A stretch of 64,000 bases of DNA from Sphingobium baderi (GTDB lineage Bacteria > Pseudomonadota > Alphaproteobacteria > Sphingomonadales > Sphingomonadaceae): NCBI RefSeq assembly GCF_001456115.1, contig NZ_CP013264.1, forward strand, positions 310,001-374,000. The letters run 5' to 3'. Both the position numbers and the translations under genes were made by a program. The notes under the pieces were generated by a model, which was given only the letters and a program-made list of their open reading frames with translations, had not been told where the DNA came from and ran no database searches. Numbering within the stretch: the first letter of the stretch is position 1; each line of letters opens with the position of its first letter. Below are positions 1 through 9,445 of the stretch, in pieces.

Positions 1-2
1 CG

Positions 3-140
3 ACCAAAGACCTGCCCGCCCCCCGCAAGATTGCCGACCTGTCGCCCGCCGAACGCGACCGGCTGGCGAAGCTGTTGGGCGTGAAGGCCGGCGACCTCAA
101 TGACAACGCCGCTTCGACAAGCGACGAAGGGACCGAATGA
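3..140 (+). CDS. C-terminal end of an unidentified gene (partial)
   Basis: An open frame enters from the left edge and ends at the TGA at 138-140. The 45 visible residues are charged and low in complexity towards the end (a stretch reading AERDRLAKLLGV, then an acidic tail). The stop overlaps the gltB start in an ATGA arrangement, so the two genes are probably translationally coupled. The fragment does not resemble the end of GltD. No function can be assigned. Confidence 0.6.
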   Translation, partial: TKDLPAPRKIADLSPAERDRLAKLLGVKAGDLNDNAASTSDEGTE

Positions 141-3100
141 TGACTGAGCAGACCCCTTTCATGGCCAGCCCCGAAGAGCGCGCACGCATCGCTGCCGAGG
201 GCATGTATCACCCCGAGATGGAAGGCGACGCCTGTGGCGTGGGCCTGGTTGCGGCCACCGATGGCCGTGCCAGCCGCCGCGTGGTGGTGAGCGCCATCGA
301 TGCGCTGAAAGCCGTGTGGCATCGCGGCGCGGTGGACGCGGACGGCAAGACCGGCGACGGCGCTGGCATCCATGTCGACCTGCCGGTGCGCTTCTTTGAC
401 GACGCCATCGCCGACAGCGGCCACAAGCCCATGCCCAACCGGCTCGCCGTCGGCATGATCTTCCTGCCGCGCACGGATCTGTCGGCGCAGGAAACCTGCC
501 GCACCATCGTCGAAAGCGAGATCATCGACGCGGGCTACACCATCTATGGCTGGCGCCAGGTGCCGGTCGACGTGTCGGTCATCGGCGAGAAGGCGCAGCG
601 CACCCGCCCGGAAATCGAGCAGATCATGATCGCCGGGCCGATGCCCGAGGAACGCGATCAGGCCGAGTTCGAAAAAGACCTCTACCTCATCCGCCGCCGG
701 ATCGAGAAGAAGGTGATCGCCGCGCAGATCAACGATTTCTACGTCTGTTCGCTGTCCTGCCGCTCGATCATCTACAAGGGGCTGTTCCTGGCGGAATCGC
801 TGTCGGTTTTCTACCCCGACCTTCAGGACGAGCGGTTCGAAAGCCGGGTCGCGATCTTCCACCAGCGTTATTCGACCAACACCTTTCCGCAATGGTGGCT
901 GGCCCAGCCCTTCCGCACGCTGGCGCATAATGGCGAGATCAACACGATCCGCGGCAACCAGAACTGGATGAAGAGCCACGAGATCAAGATGGCCAGCCTC
1001 GCATTCGGCGAATATAGCGAGGACATCAAGCCGGTGATCCCGGCGGGCGCTTCGGACACCGCCGCGCTCGACGCCGTGTTCGAGGCAATCTGTCGCGCCG
1101 GGCGCGACGCGCCTACGGCCAAGCTGATGCTGGTTCCCGAAGCGTGGCAGAGCGACAAGGCCGACCTGCCCCGCCCCCATGCGGATATGTATGAATATCT
1201 CGCCTCCGTGATGGAGCCGTGGGACGGCCCCGCCGCGCTGGCGATGACCGATGGCCGCTGGGTCGTCGCGGGCGTGGACCGCAACGCGCTGCGTCCGCTG
1301 CGCTATACGCTGACGGGCGACAATCTGCTGATCGTGGGGTCCGAAACCGGCATGGTCGTGGTGCCCGAAACCACCATCATCCGCAAAGGCCGCATGGGCC
1401 CCGGCCAGATGATCGCCGTCGATCTGCTCGAAGGCGAACTCTATGACGACCGCGCGATCAAGGACAGGATCGCGGGCGAAGCGCCCTATGGCGAACTCAT
1501 CAAGGACTTCATGTCGATCGAGGACCTGCCGCAGGCGCCCAGCGCACTGCCGCAATGGGACAAGGCGGAACTGACGCGCCGCCAGGTCGCGGCCAACATG
1601 ACGCTGGAGGACATGGAGCTGATCCTCAGCCCCATGGTCGAGGATGCGAAGGAAGCCATCGGCTCCATGGGCGACGATACGCCGCTGGCCGTCATTTCCG
1701 ACAAGCCGCGCACGGTCAGCCATTTCTTCCGCCAGAATTTCAGCCAGGTCACGAACCCGCCGATCGACAGCTTGCGCGAACGGCATGTGATGAGCCTCAA
1801 GACGCGCTTTTCGAACCTCAACAACATTCTGGAAGAAGGCGCGCAGAAGAACAACGTGCTGGTGCTGGATTCGCCGGTGCTGACATCGGCCGAATGGACG
1901 CGGCTGAAGGCGCATTTCGGCCATGCGGTCGCGGAAATCGACTGCACCTTCCCGGCCGAGGGCGGGCAGGAGCAGTTGCGCGCGGCGATCACCCGCATCC
2001 GCGAGGAAGCGGAACAGGCGGTACGCGAAGGACACAGCGAAATCTTCCTGACGGACGAGCATGTCAGCGCCGACCGGGTCGCCATTGCGGGCGTGCTGGC
2101 GGCGGCGGCGGTGCACACGCACCTGGTCCGCAAGGGGCTGCGTAGCTATGCGTCGATCAACATACGCTGCGCCGAGGCGCTCGACACCCATTATTTCGCG
2201 GTGCTGATCGGCGTGGGCGCGACCACGGTGAACGCCTATCTGGCCGAAGCCAGCATCGCTGACCGCCATGCGCGCGGCCTGTTCGGCGACCTGCCGCTGG
2301 AGCAGTGCTTCGAGCGTTATCGGGTGGCGATCAACGAGGGTCTGCTCAAGATCATGTCCAAAATGGGCATCGCGGTCATCAGCAGCTATCGCGGCGGCTA
2401 TAATTTCGAGGCGGTGGGCCTGTCCCGCGCGCTGGTGAACGACCTGTTCCCCGGCATGCCCGCCAAGATTTCGGGCGAAGGCTATCATTCGCTGCACTAC
2501 AGCGCGAAGATGCGGCACGACGCCGCTTATGACAGCGCGATCGTGCGCCTGCCGGTGGGCGGCTTCTATCGCCAGCGCGACGGCGGGGAGAGCCATGCCT
2601 ATTCGGCGCAGCTCATGCACCTGCTGCAAACATCGGTCGCGACGGACAGCTATTCGACCTATCTGCAATTTTCGCGCGGGGTGCGGGATTTGCCGCCGGT
2701 CTATCTGCGCGACCTGCTGGAGTTCAACTTCGCCCGCGAGGCCGTGCCGATCGACGAAGTGGAAGCCACCACGGAAATCCGCAAGCGCTTCGTGACGCCG
2801 GGCATGTCGCTGGGCGCGCTCAGCCCCGAAGCGCATGAGACGCTGGCCATCGCCATGAACCGCATCGGCGCGAAGGCCGTGAGCGGCGAAGGCGGCGAGG
2901 ATGCGAACCGTTTCAAGCCCTATGAGAATGGCGACAACGCGAACTCGGTCATCAAGCAGATCGCGTCAGGCCGTTTCGGCGTCCATGCCGAATATCTGGG
3001 ATCGGCCGAGGAGATCGAGATCAAGGTCGCGCAGGGCGCCAAGCCCGGCGAAGGCGGCCAGCTTCCCGGCTTCAAGGTGACGGAGTTCATCGCCAAGCTG

Positions 3101-4681
3101 CGCCATTCGACGCCCGGCGTGACGCTGATCTCTCCGCCGCCGCACCATGACATCTATTCGATCGAGGATCTGGCGCAGCTCATCTACGACTGCAAGCAGA
3201 TCAACCCGCGCGCGCGGGTGTGCGTGAAGCTCGTCAGCCAGGCGGGCATCGGCACGGTCGCGGCGGGCGTCGCGAAGGCCCATGCCGACGTCATCCTGGT
3301 GGCGGGCCATGTCGGCGGCACGGGCGCGTCGCCGCAGACGTCGATCAAATATGCGGGCACGCCGTGGGAAATGGGCCTGTCGGAAGCCAATCAGGTGCTG
3401 ACGCTCAACGGCCTGCGGCACCGGGTGAAGCTGCGGACGGACGGCGGGCTCAAGACCGGGCGCGACATCGTGATCGCGGCGATCCTGGGCGCGGAGGAAT
3501 TCGGCATCGGCACGCTATCGCTGGTGGCCATGGGCTGCATCATGGTGCGTCAGTGCCACAGCAACACCTGCCCGGTGGGCGTGTGCGTGCAGGACGAAAA
3601 GCTGCGGCAGAAGTTCACCGGCACGCCCGAGAAGGTCATCAACCTCATGACCTTCATCGCCGAGGAAGTGCGCGAGGTTCTGGCGCGGCTGGGCTTCCGC
3701 AGCCTGGACGAGGTGATCGGGCGGACGGAACTGCTGAAGCAGGTCAATCGTGGTGCGGAGCATCTGGACGACCTCGACCTCAATCCCATCCTCGCCAAGG
3801 TGGATGCGCCCGACGAGCAGCGGCGCTTCAGCCTCGACGCGTGGCGCAACGAAGTGCCCGATAGCCTCGACGCGCAGATGATGCGCGACGCCAAGGCCGT
3901 GTTCGAACGGGGCGAGAAGATGCAGCTCACCTATACGGTGCGTAACACGCATCGCGCGGTGGGCACGCGCCTGTCGGCCGCCGTGACCGAACGCTTCGGC
4001 ATGTCGGCGCTGGCGGACGGGCATCTGACGGTGCGCCTGCGCGGAAGCGCGGGCCAGTCGCTGGGCGCGTTCCTGTGCAAGGGCATCACGCTGGAAGTCT
4101 TTGGCGACGCCAACGACTATGTGGGCAAGGGGCTGTCGGGCGGCACCATCGTGGTCCGCACGACCGTCTCCAGCCCGCTGTCGAGCAAGGACAACACGAT
4201 CATCGGCAACACCGTCCTTTATGGCGCGACCGCGGGCAAGCTGTTCGCGGCGGGTCAGGCGGGCGAACGCTTCGCGGTCCGCAATTCGGGCGCGCAGGTC
4301 GTGGTCGAAGGCTGCGGCGCCAATGGCTGCGAATATATGACCGGCGGCATAGCGGTGATTCTGGGCAAGACCGGCGCCAATTTCGGCGCGGGCATGACCG
4401 GCGGCATGGCCTTCATCCTCGACGAGGAGGGCAGTTTCCCGGCGCAGGCTAACCCGGAGAGCATCGTCTGGCAGCGGCTGGAAAGCGCGCATTGGGAAAC
4501 GGAGCTGAAGGCGCTGATCGCCCAGCATGCGGTCGCCACCGACAGCAGATGGTCGAACACGGTGCTGGACGACTGGGACCGCTGGCGGCGCTATTTCTGG
4601 CAGGTCTGTCCCAAGGAGATGGTGAACCGGCTGGCCTATCCGCTAAGCGATGCGCCTGCGGAGGTGGTCGCGGCCGAATAA
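137..4681 (+). CDS. gltB: Glutamate synthase (NADPH) large subunit
   Basis: Makes glutamate from glutamine and 2-oxoglutarate together with the small subunit GltD, in the cytoplasm. At 1514 residues it is full length for a bacterial alpha subunit. A 32-residue propeptide precedes Cys33 (in DACGVG), the expected N-terminal nucleophile of the class II glutaminase domain (about 33-430). The FMN/synthase region follows (about 820-1190) with the 3Fe-4S cysteines C1134, C1140 and C1145, then a Gly-rich GXGXG beta-helix near the C-terminus. ATG at 137 and ATG at 140 are both possible starts; GAAGG lies just upstream. gltD is not visible and is probably to the left or elsewhere. Confidence 0.97.
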   Translation: MMTEQTPFMASPEERARIAAEGMYHPEMEGDACGVGLVAATDGRASRRVVVSAIDALKAVWHRGAVDADGKTGDGAGIHVDLPVRFFDDAIADSGHKPMPNRLAVGMIFLPRTDLSAQETCRTIVESEIIDAGYTIYGWRQVPVDVSVIGEKAQRTRPEIEQIMIAGPMPEERDQAEFEKDLYLIRRRIEKKVIAAQINDFYVCSLSCRSIIYKGLFLAESLSVFYPDLQDERFESRVAIFHQRYSTNTFPQWWLAQPFRTLAHNGEINTIRGNQNWMKSHEIKMASLAFGEYSEDIKPVIPAGASDTAALDAVFEAICRAGRDAPTAKLMLVPEAWQSDKADLPRPHADMYEYLASVMEPWDGPAALAMTDGRWVVAGVDRNALRPLRYTLTGDNLLIVGSETGMVVVPETTIIRKGRMGPGQMIAVDLLEGELYDDRAIKDRIAGEAPYGELIKDFMSIEDLPQAPSALPQWDKAELTRRQVAANMTLEDMELILSPMVEDAKEAIGSMGDDTPLAVISDKPRTVSHFFRQNFSQVTNPPIDSLRERHVMSLKTRFSNLNNILEEGAQKNNVLVLDSPVLTSAEWTRLKAHFGHAVAEIDCTFPAEGGQEQLRAAITRIREEAEQAVREGHSEIFLTDEHVSADRVAIAGVLAAAAVHTHLVRKGLRSYASINIRCAEALDTHYFAVLIGVGATTVNAYLAEASIADRHARGLFGDLPLEQCFERYRVAINEGLLKIMSKMGIAVISSYRGGYNFEAVGLSRALVNDLFPGMPAKISGEGYHSLHYSAKMRHDAAYDSAIVRLPVGGFYRQRDGGESHAYSAQLMHLLQTSVATDSYSTYLQFSRGVRDLPPVYLRDLLEFNFAREAVPIDEVEATTEIRKRFVTPGMSLGALSPEAHETLAIAMNRIGAKAVSGEGGEDANRFKPYENGDNANSVIKQIASGRFGVHAEYLGSAEEIEIKVAQGAKPGEGGQLPGFKVTEFIAKLRHSTPGVTLISPPPHHDIYSIEDLAQLIYDCKQINPRARVCVKLVSQAGIGTVAAGVAKAHADVILVAGHVGGTGASPQTSIKYAGTPWEMGLSEANQVLTLNGLRHRVKLRTDGGLKTGRDIVIAAILGAEEFGIGTLSLVAMGCIMVRQCHSNTCPVGVCVQDEKLRQKFTGTPEKVINLMTFIAEEVREVLARLGFRSLDEVIGRTELLKQVNRGAEHLDDLDLNPILAKVDAPDEQRRFSLDAWRNEVPDSLDAQMMRDAKAVFERGEKMQLTYTVRNTHRAVGTRLSAAVTERFGMSALADGHLTVRLRGSAGQSLGAFLCKGITLEVFGDANDYVGKGLSGGTIVVRTTVSSPLSSKDNTIIGNTVLYGATAGKLFAAGQAGERFAVRNSGAQVVVEGCGANGCEYMTGGIAVILGKTGANFGAGMTGGMAFILDEEGSFPAQANPESIVWQRLESAHWETELKALIAQHAVATDSRWSNTVLDDWDRWRRYFWQVCPKEMVNRLAYPLSDAPAEVVAAE

Positions 4682-4694
4682 GGCCACATCGGCT

Positions 4695-5180
4695 TCAAGG
4701 CTGGGCGGGGACGGCCGGCGCGAGCGTCGGGCGGACCTTCACCGGAACGGATTTCGGTATGGCGGCGGGGGAAGGGTCTTCTCCCGCCGCTAATCTTTCC
4801 GGCGAGGGCGACAGGCGAGACGCGGACGCGGGCGGGGTCTCGACCGGCATGGCCGTCCCATCGCCGGACGTCATATAATCCTGCACCACCGGGTCCGTGC
4901 TGCCGTGGATCATGCCGTCAGCATCCCAGTTGCCCTGGTCCGCCGCCATCTGCCGCTCGGCAAGCGTCGGACCGCAGCCGGTGCATCGGATGACGGCCGG
5001 CCCCTGTTCCGGCGTGGTGGGCGCGAAGCCGGCCAGATCATCCTCCGGCGCGTCGAACATTTCGGTTTCCGCGACGCGTGGCGCCCTTTCCGGCGTGGTC
5101 ACGAAATGGCCTAGCCCCATGCCCAGCAGAACCGCCGCGCCCGTGGCGCTCGCCCCGGCGATCCAGAAGGTTCTTGCCAT
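4695..5180 (-). CDS. Hypothetical membrane-anchored or exported protein
   Basis: A 161-residue protein of unknown function. The start at 5180 is chosen because AGGAGG lies just upstream and the N-terminus (MARTFWIAG followed by an Ala/Gly-rich hydrophobic stretch) looks like a membrane anchor or signal. The rest is Pro/Ala/acidic-rich and apparently disordered, with one CTGC cysteine pair in the middle. It converges with gltB, leaving only 13 bp between them. The family is not recognised. Confidence 0.6.
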   Translation of the reverse strand: MARTFWIAGASATGAAVLLGMGLGHFVTTPERAPRVAETEMFDAPEDDLAGFAPTTPEQGPAVIRCTGCGPTLAERQMAADQGNWDADGMIHGSTDPVVQDYMTSGDGTAMPVETPPASASRLSPSPERLAAGEDPSPAAIPKSVPVKVRPTLAPAVPAQP

Positions 5181-5314
5181 GGCCGCCTCCTCTTGTCGTG
5201 ACCCGTTCCCGTCAATCGTAACGCATATGCAGATCGGTTGTTGCATAGGGAAAAAGCCTTTGCTAAGGGCCGGCTCCTACCAAGGCACCGGCCCCGCCGG
5301 TTCCCCGGAAATGT

Positions 5315-5401
5315 GCGGTCGTGGCGGAATTGGTAGACGCGCAACGTTGAGGTCGTTGTGGCCGAAAGGCCGTGGAAGTTCGAGTCTTCTCGACCGCACC
5401 A
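5315..5401 (+). tRNA. tRNA-Leu (anticodon GAG), CCA encoded
   Basis: An 87-nt cloverleaf. The acceptor GCGGTCG (5315-5321) pairs with CGACCGC (5391-5397), followed by discriminator A and an encoded CCA. The anticodon stem CAACG/CGTTG encloses TTGAGGT, giving anticodon GAG (5349-5351), which reads CUC/CUU. The T loop is TTCGAGT and the long variable arm is typical of tRNA-Leu. It lies directly before the conjugation module, a common position for integrating elements, but no duplicated 3' end was found in the window. Confidence 0.95.
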
Positions 5402-5404
5402 ATG

Positions 5405-5429
5405 TCCTTTGAAAACAAAGGATATTTTT
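5405..5429 (+). terminator. Intrinsic terminator of tRNA-Leu
   Basis: TCCTTTG (5405-5411), an AAAA loop and CAAAGGA (5416-5422) form a perfect 7-bp hairpin followed by a T run (5425-5429), three bases after the CCA end. Confidence 0.8.
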
Positions 5430-5433
5430 GGGG

Positions 5434-5453
5434 GTTTGGCACAGTTTGGCACA
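5434..5453. repeat. Tandem direct repeat GTTTGGCACA x2
   Basis: Two exact copies of a 10-bp unit lie back to back right after the tRNA terminator and before the first element gene. This could be a regulator or recombinase binding site next to an attachment site, but its function is unknown. Confidence 0.5.
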
Positions 5454-5525
5454 CTGCCACCCCCCCGAATATGCTGTGAACGGTGTAAAAATCCGGATGG
5501 ATGACGGGGCGTTTTCGCTGCTCCG

Positions 5526-5750
5526 TCACCGGATTTTCCGGGGCCGCCCGCCTCTACCAATCGGCAGATCGCTGCTCTCCTTTGCCCATTCACGAGCGAC
5601 CTCCGGTAGCCACCGCGGACGGGCAAGCGCCGCAACACGCGGCGGCAGCTTTTCCGGACTTTGCGACACCATCCGGCAGATGGTGGTTTCGGAATAGGAG
5701 AGGAACTTCGCCAACTCCCTCGGGGTCCACAGGCCGTCATCCTCGTTCAC
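5526..5750 (-). CDS. Small helix-turn-helix (AlpA/excisionase-like) protein
   Basis: A 74-residue protein. Residues about 8-35 (TPRELAKFLSYSETTICRMV) look like a winged HTH of the AlpA/MerR-like excisionase type, and a basic tail (GRGGRPRKIR) follows. The GTG start at 5750 is supported by an AGGAGGGG ribosome site. It is the last gene of the leftward conjugation operon and the closest to the tRNA, where directionality factors are often found. A role in excision or in operon control is inferred. Confidence 0.65.
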   Translation of the reverse strand: MNEDDGLWTPRELAKFLSYSETTICRMVSQSPEKLPPRVAALARPRWLPEVAREWAKESSDLPIGRGGRPRKIR

Positions 5751-5759
5751 CGTCCCCTC

Positions 5760-6095
5760 CTATTGTCGGTTTGAGCGCGGGTCAGATGGTGGCAGTACCA
5801 GATGCGCCGTCAGCCCCTCGGCATCGGGGAACAGCATGGCGCTGATCGGATAGAACGGATCGTCGATCCGAACGCGCAGATATTCGCGCGGCGGTTCGCT
5901 GTGCGACGTTCGCTCCCAGGCATCGCCTATGTGGTGCCAGCCCAGCATGACCCGGAACGATGGCGCTCGGTCGCTCGCGCGGTCGTCGTTGGGCACGAGG
6001 CGGATTTGCCGCTGGATCGCGAGCGTGCTGATCTCGCCTTCCCATCCGCCCTGCTTCGACCGCTTGAACCGGCCGATAATCCTCCTGCGTATCAT
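5760..6095 (-). CDS. DUF736 family protein
   Basis: A 111-residue protein with the DUF736 pattern: IGRF at the start, a VPN segment in the middle, and a conserved block on the order of YLRVRIDDPFYPISAMLF near the end. DUF736 proteins commonly accompany alphaproteobacterial conjugative and integrative elements, with unknown molecular role. The ATG at 6095 overlaps the upstream stop as ATGA (6092-6095), so it is coupled to the DUF2274 gene. A larger overlapping reading from 6320 was not accepted because the family match begins at MIRRRI. Confidence 0.75.
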   Translation of the reverse strand: MIRRRIIGRFKRSKQGGWEGEISTLAIQRQIRLVPNDDRASDRAPSFRVMLGWHHIGDAWERTSHSEPPREYLRVRIDDPFYPISAMLFPDAEGLTAHLVLPPSDPRSNRQ

Positions 6096-6313
6096 GTGCC
6101 GGCCTCCATCTCTTTGCGGGCCTTGGCAAAGGCGCGGTCGCTGGCGAGGAAGGTTTCGAGCATGGCGGGAATGAGGTCCGCTACCTCGGCTTTGTCGGCA
6201 TAGGTGCAGTTGTAGAGCGCCGCATAGTCGGCAAGCGCATGAGCAATGTCCGGTGTGACGGTGATGCCGATCTTGACCGGTGTACGATCGGGCAGTTTTG
6301 CGAGTTTGAGCAC
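6092..6313 (-). CDS. DUF2274 family protein
   Basis: A 73-residue protein of the DUF2274 type, usually located directly after trbI in Tn4371-like elements. The GTG at 6313 is chosen because AAGGAG sits 7 nt upstream and because family members begin with a short LKLxxLP segment, seen here as LKLAKLP. The centre (YAALYNCTY...ADLIPAML) matches the family. Function unknown; DNA binding or a transfer accessory role is only a guess. Confidence 0.75.
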   Translation of the reverse strand: MLKLAKLPDRTPVKIGITVTPDIAHALADYAALYNCTYADKAEVADLIPAMLETFLASDRAFAKARKEMEAGT

Positions 6314-6327
6314 GGGGCATCTCCTTG

Positions 6328-7635
6328 TTAGCGAGCGCCGCCCCAGGGCCGCAATTGAATGTCCTTGTGAACGATCACACGAAGCGGCCAACCGGGACGG
6401 ACGGTGATGGTGGGCTGGATGTTGAGGTTCCTGGAAACGATCTGCTGACCGGCCTGGTTGGCGGACTGTTGGGTGGATTGCCGGATCGCGCGGACAAGAT
6501 CGCTTTCATCGCTGCCAAGCGACAATTCGGTTCCGACGCCAAGCAGGGTCGAGAGCGCAACTCCTTTGAGCAGGCGCCAGGTGTGGAAGTCCACCTTGTC
6601 GGACAGGCCGGCATAGCCCGCCGCATCGGTCGCCGGGAGATTGTCAATCTGGATGGAACTGCCGTCGGGGAGGATGATCCGCTGCCAGACCAGCAGCGCA
6701 CGGCTTTGGCCGAAGGCGACGACGCTGTCGTAGCTACCGATCAGGCGCGAGCCCTGCGGGATCAGCAGTATCCGGCCCGTCACGGTGTCGAAGACCGGCT
6801 CCGTCACCTGCGCCACCACCATGCCCGGAAGGTCGGAATTGAGCCCGGTGATAAGGCTGGCGGCGATCACGCTCCCTGCCATGATCTGATAAGGCGAAGC
6901 CGGGGTCTGGAGGGCATGAGCGTTATAGATGCCGCTGGACGATTGTTGTCCGATGAAGTCCAGCTTGCGCTGCTGTGCATTTTGGTCACGGTCGGGATCG
7001 AGCGCGAGGCGGCCAGCCTGCTCGTTTTCGGTTCCCGGCGCAATGCTGGCCGTGGCCGCGCCATCGCTACCAGTTGCCATCGAAACGCCTGAGGCCCGCC
7101 CAGACGATTGCACCATCACGCCAGCCTCGCGTGCTTGATGGGCCTGCGCGGCAATGCGCTGGCGTTCGGCTTCTGCAGCCTGCTCCGCCGCCGTCATGCC
7201 TCGCGGTGCGGTCACTGGATCAGATGGAACCGCTCCCCCCGCTGCAAGCTCGCGCTGACGGTCGAGGATCGGCTTGCCGAGGTCGCCGGGAAGCGGATCG
7301 CCAAGGATCGGCGTGGTTGGCGTCACCTTGCTGTAGTCGCCGGGTAGGTTGGCGACCGCGTCGGCGGGCGTGCGCCGCTCGGTCATCGCTCTTTCTTCGG
7401 ATTGGATGATCTGGAGGGTCTTCGGCCCCAGTGCCATCCAGGCGATGCCAGCAATGGCGAGCGATCCCACCGCCGCACCGCCGACGACAACGCCGCGTCG
7501 AAAGCGCACCACGCGGCGCGGCGCGGCCCGAAGGACAAGCTTCTCGGGAGCGACCTTGCCGGTTCCCGCGGTGCCGGATGGGGTTGTCTGGGTGGTGGCA
7601 TCGGCCGCAGCCGTATCGACAAGTGGCTCGCTCAT
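6328..7635 (-). CDS. trbI: Conjugal transfer protein TrbI (VirB10-like)
   Basis: A 435-residue VirB10/TrbI protein, which spans the inner membrane, periplasm and outer-membrane core of the type IV secretion channel. A single membrane helix lies at about residues 45-68, followed by a Pro/Gln-rich periplasmic linker and a C-terminal beta-barrel domain (about 230-420) with the usual LLIPQGSRLIGSY segment. Its ATG overlaps the trbG stop as ATGA (7632-7635). Length and position match the trbBCDEJLFGI order. Confidence 0.93.
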   Translation of the reverse strand: MSEPLVDTAAADATTQTTPSGTAGTGKVAPEKLVLRAAPRRVVRFRRGVVVGGAAVGSLAIAGIAWMALGPKTLQIIQSEERAMTERRTPADAVANLPGDYSKVTPTTPILGDPLPGDLGKPILDRQRELAAGGAVPSDPVTAPRGMTAAEQAAEAERQRIAAQAHQAREAGVMVQSSGRASGVSMATGSDGAATASIAPGTENEQAGRLALDPDRDQNAQQRKLDFIGQQSSSGIYNAHALQTPASPYQIMAGSVIAASLITGLNSDLPGMVVAQVTEPVFDTVTGRILLIPQGSRLIGSYDSVVAFGQSRALLVWQRIILPDGSSIQIDNLPATDAAGYAGLSDKVDFHTWRLLKGVALSTLLGVGTELSLGSDESDLVRAIRQSTQQSANQAGQQIVSRNLNIQPTITVRPGWPLRVIVHKDIQLRPWGGAR

Positions 7636-8612
7636 TTGCGCGCCCTCCCGGTCCGACCGTCAGTGCGGCTGATCCGCACGACGGCCTGAGGATTCTCGCC
7701 CAACCGCAATTCTGCCGCGCCGAATAGCCGATCGACGATATAGTGATTGGCACTGACCCGGTAGTTGACGAGCTGGCTCTGCCCCAACGGTCCTACCACA
7801 AACAGCGGTGGCGCTTCGCCCTGATCGAGCCGCGCGGGAAACTCGATATAGACCTTGTTGCCGTCATCCCATGCGCGGACCGGACGCCATGGCGGATTGT
7901 CGCCCGTGATCGTGTAGCGGAACTTGAGATTGGTGAGCGCCACGCCGTCGGCGATGGGCTTTGCCTGTTCGGCGCGGATGTTCTGGCGCTGCAAGGCGAC
8001 GAGCCGGTCCTGCGGATAGGTCCACGAGATTGCTGCCATGGCGGTCTTGTCGGTGCTTTCGAGTGCCAGATGATACGCCCGCCGATCGGTGGTAATGACC
8101 ATGTTCGTGACAAGGCCTGGGGCAAAGGGTTTGACCAGCACATGCACGCGCATGTCCTCGCCGGCACCGCTGTTGGTATCGCCGATTGCCCAGCGCACCG
8201 TATCGCCCGCCGATACGGCCACGAGCTTCTCGCCGGGCTGCAACGCGATGTCACTGACCCGCTCCGGCGCGGCGTAGAGGCGGTATATTGCGCCTTCAGT
8301 CCAGGGATAGACCTGCACCGCATTGATATAGCCCGCGCTCGACGGCTCTCGCATCGCCGCCCGGTTGGCGGCCTCCACTCTTGCGGTCGGCGGGCTGGTA
8401 TCGCGACTGGCGGTTGGGCGTGGCAGAAGCTGGCCCGGAAGAGGCAGCGGAACCGGAGTCTGCACAATTTCGACAGGCTTCGGCGGCTCTGCCTCCAGTA
8501 TGGCGGGCTGGAACTGCGCGCTATCGAGCGCGATCACGGGCGGCGGCGTCCTTCCAGCGCAGGCCGTGGCGAGCGCCAGCAGCGGCACGGTCAGTGCGAC
8601 ATTCCGGATCAT
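7632..8612 (-). CDS. trbG: Conjugal transfer protein TrbG (VirB9-like)
   Basis: A 326-residue outer-membrane core component. The start at 8612 gives a lipoprotein-like signal (hydrophobic core, then LATACAG) and follows an AAAGGAAA ribosome site. The C-terminal half contains the VirB9/CagX region (YKVYIEFP-type strand, then VVGPLGQSQLVNYRV). The ATG overlaps the trbF stop (8609-8612). Confidence 0.92.
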   Translation of the reverse strand: MIRNVALTVPLLALATACAGRTPPPVIALDSAQFQPAILEAEPPKPVEIVQTPVPLPLPGQLLPRPTASRDTSPPTARVEAANRAAMREPSSAGYINAVQVYPWTEGAIYRLYAAPERVSDIALQPGEKLVAVSAGDTVRWAIGDTNSGAGEDMRVHVLVKPFAPGLVTNMVITTDRRAYHLALESTDKTAMAAISWTYPQDRLVALQRQNIRAEQAKPIADGVALTNLKFRYTITGDNPPWRPVRAWDDGNKVYIEFPARLDQGEAPPLFVVGPLGQSQLVNYRVSANHYIVDRLFGAAELRLGENPQAVVRISRTDGRTGRARK

Positions 8613-9445
8613 GGATGGTTTCCTTTCTGCTCGGACGTGGTTGAGGCGGGGTCCGGCGTCAGCTCTGACGGAACCGGAGCGGCGTTCGAAATCGTCGGTT
8701 TGAAAGCGGGTGGCTCCCGTGAGGAGGATGCGTCTCCCGATTGAATGGGCTGGCCGTCCAGTTCGCGCGCCCAGTCGATCGCGTTGACGAATAGCCCGAG
8801 CGGATTCTTGCGGAGAGCATCGGCCGTCTTGGGCGGTTGCATCACCACGGTGAGCATGGCGGTCCAATGCTCGGTCTTCGCAAGGCTGCCACGCTCGTAG
8901 ATGCTCTCGGTCCATTTGACCTGGAAGCTGCTGTCGGATGCACGCACAACGCTCGTCACCTGGACCGAAACGCTGCGCTGACCGATCCCGGCGAAGGGGT
9001 CGTTGGAGCGGGCATATTCATTGAGGAAGATCGCAGCGCGGTCGGTGGCGAAGTCGTAGGCGGCGAGCCAGTTCGTCTTTACCAGCACCGGATCGGTCGA
9101 GACGGAACGGACATGGGTGATGAAACGCGCCAGATGCCATGCCACCTGTCCGTCGGTCGGCTTGTAATTCTGGATCGCCGGCGCGACCGAGCGAGCCTCG
9201 CCCAAGCGGTCCACCTCGACCACATAGGGTGCGACACGGGCCTGCATCGACTGCCAGACATTCGATGCGATCAGGATTCCGGTCAGACCGAGACAGGAGA
9301 AGGCGACAAGCCGCCAATTCCGCGCCTGAACACGTGCAGAACCGATACGCTCGTCCCAAAGTTGACCGGCGCGTTGATAGGGAGTTTCAGGCTGGGGCGT
9401 GACCCCATAGCGCTGGACGGATCGCTTGAAGATCATGGGGTTCAT
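8609..9445 (-). CDS. trbF: Conjugal transfer protein TrbF (VirB8-like)
   Basis: A 278-residue bitopic inner-membrane protein that nucleates the type IV channel. One membrane helix lies near residues 46-63 (LVAFSCLGLTGILIASNVW), followed by the VirB8-type periplasmic domain. The start at 9445 overlaps the trbL stop as ATGA (9442-9445). Confidence 0.93.
   Translation of the reverse strand: MNPMIFKRSVQRYGVTPQPETPYQRAGQLWDERIGSARVQARNWRLVAFSCLGLTGILIASNVWQSMQARVAPYVVEVDRLGEARSVAPAIQNYKPTDGQVAWHLARFITHVRSVSTDPVLVKTNWLAAYDFATDRAAIFLNEYARSNDPFAGIGQRSVSVQVTSVVRASDSSFQVKWTESIYERGSLAKTEHWTAMLTVVMQPPKTADALRKNPLGLFVNAIDWARELDGQPIQSGDASSSREPPAFKPTISNAAPVPSELTPDPASTTSEQKGNHP

Noticed and set aside
3515..4528. 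Long antisense open frame across gltB
   Set aside because: It has the composition expected from the complement of a GC-rich coding strand (Ala/Arg/His-rich, no family pattern) and lies wholly within a clear gltB reading.
7743..8744. Long rightward open frame over trbG
   Set aside because: Shadow of the trbG coding strand; no recognisable domain, and trbG is well supported by family pattern and overlap junctions.
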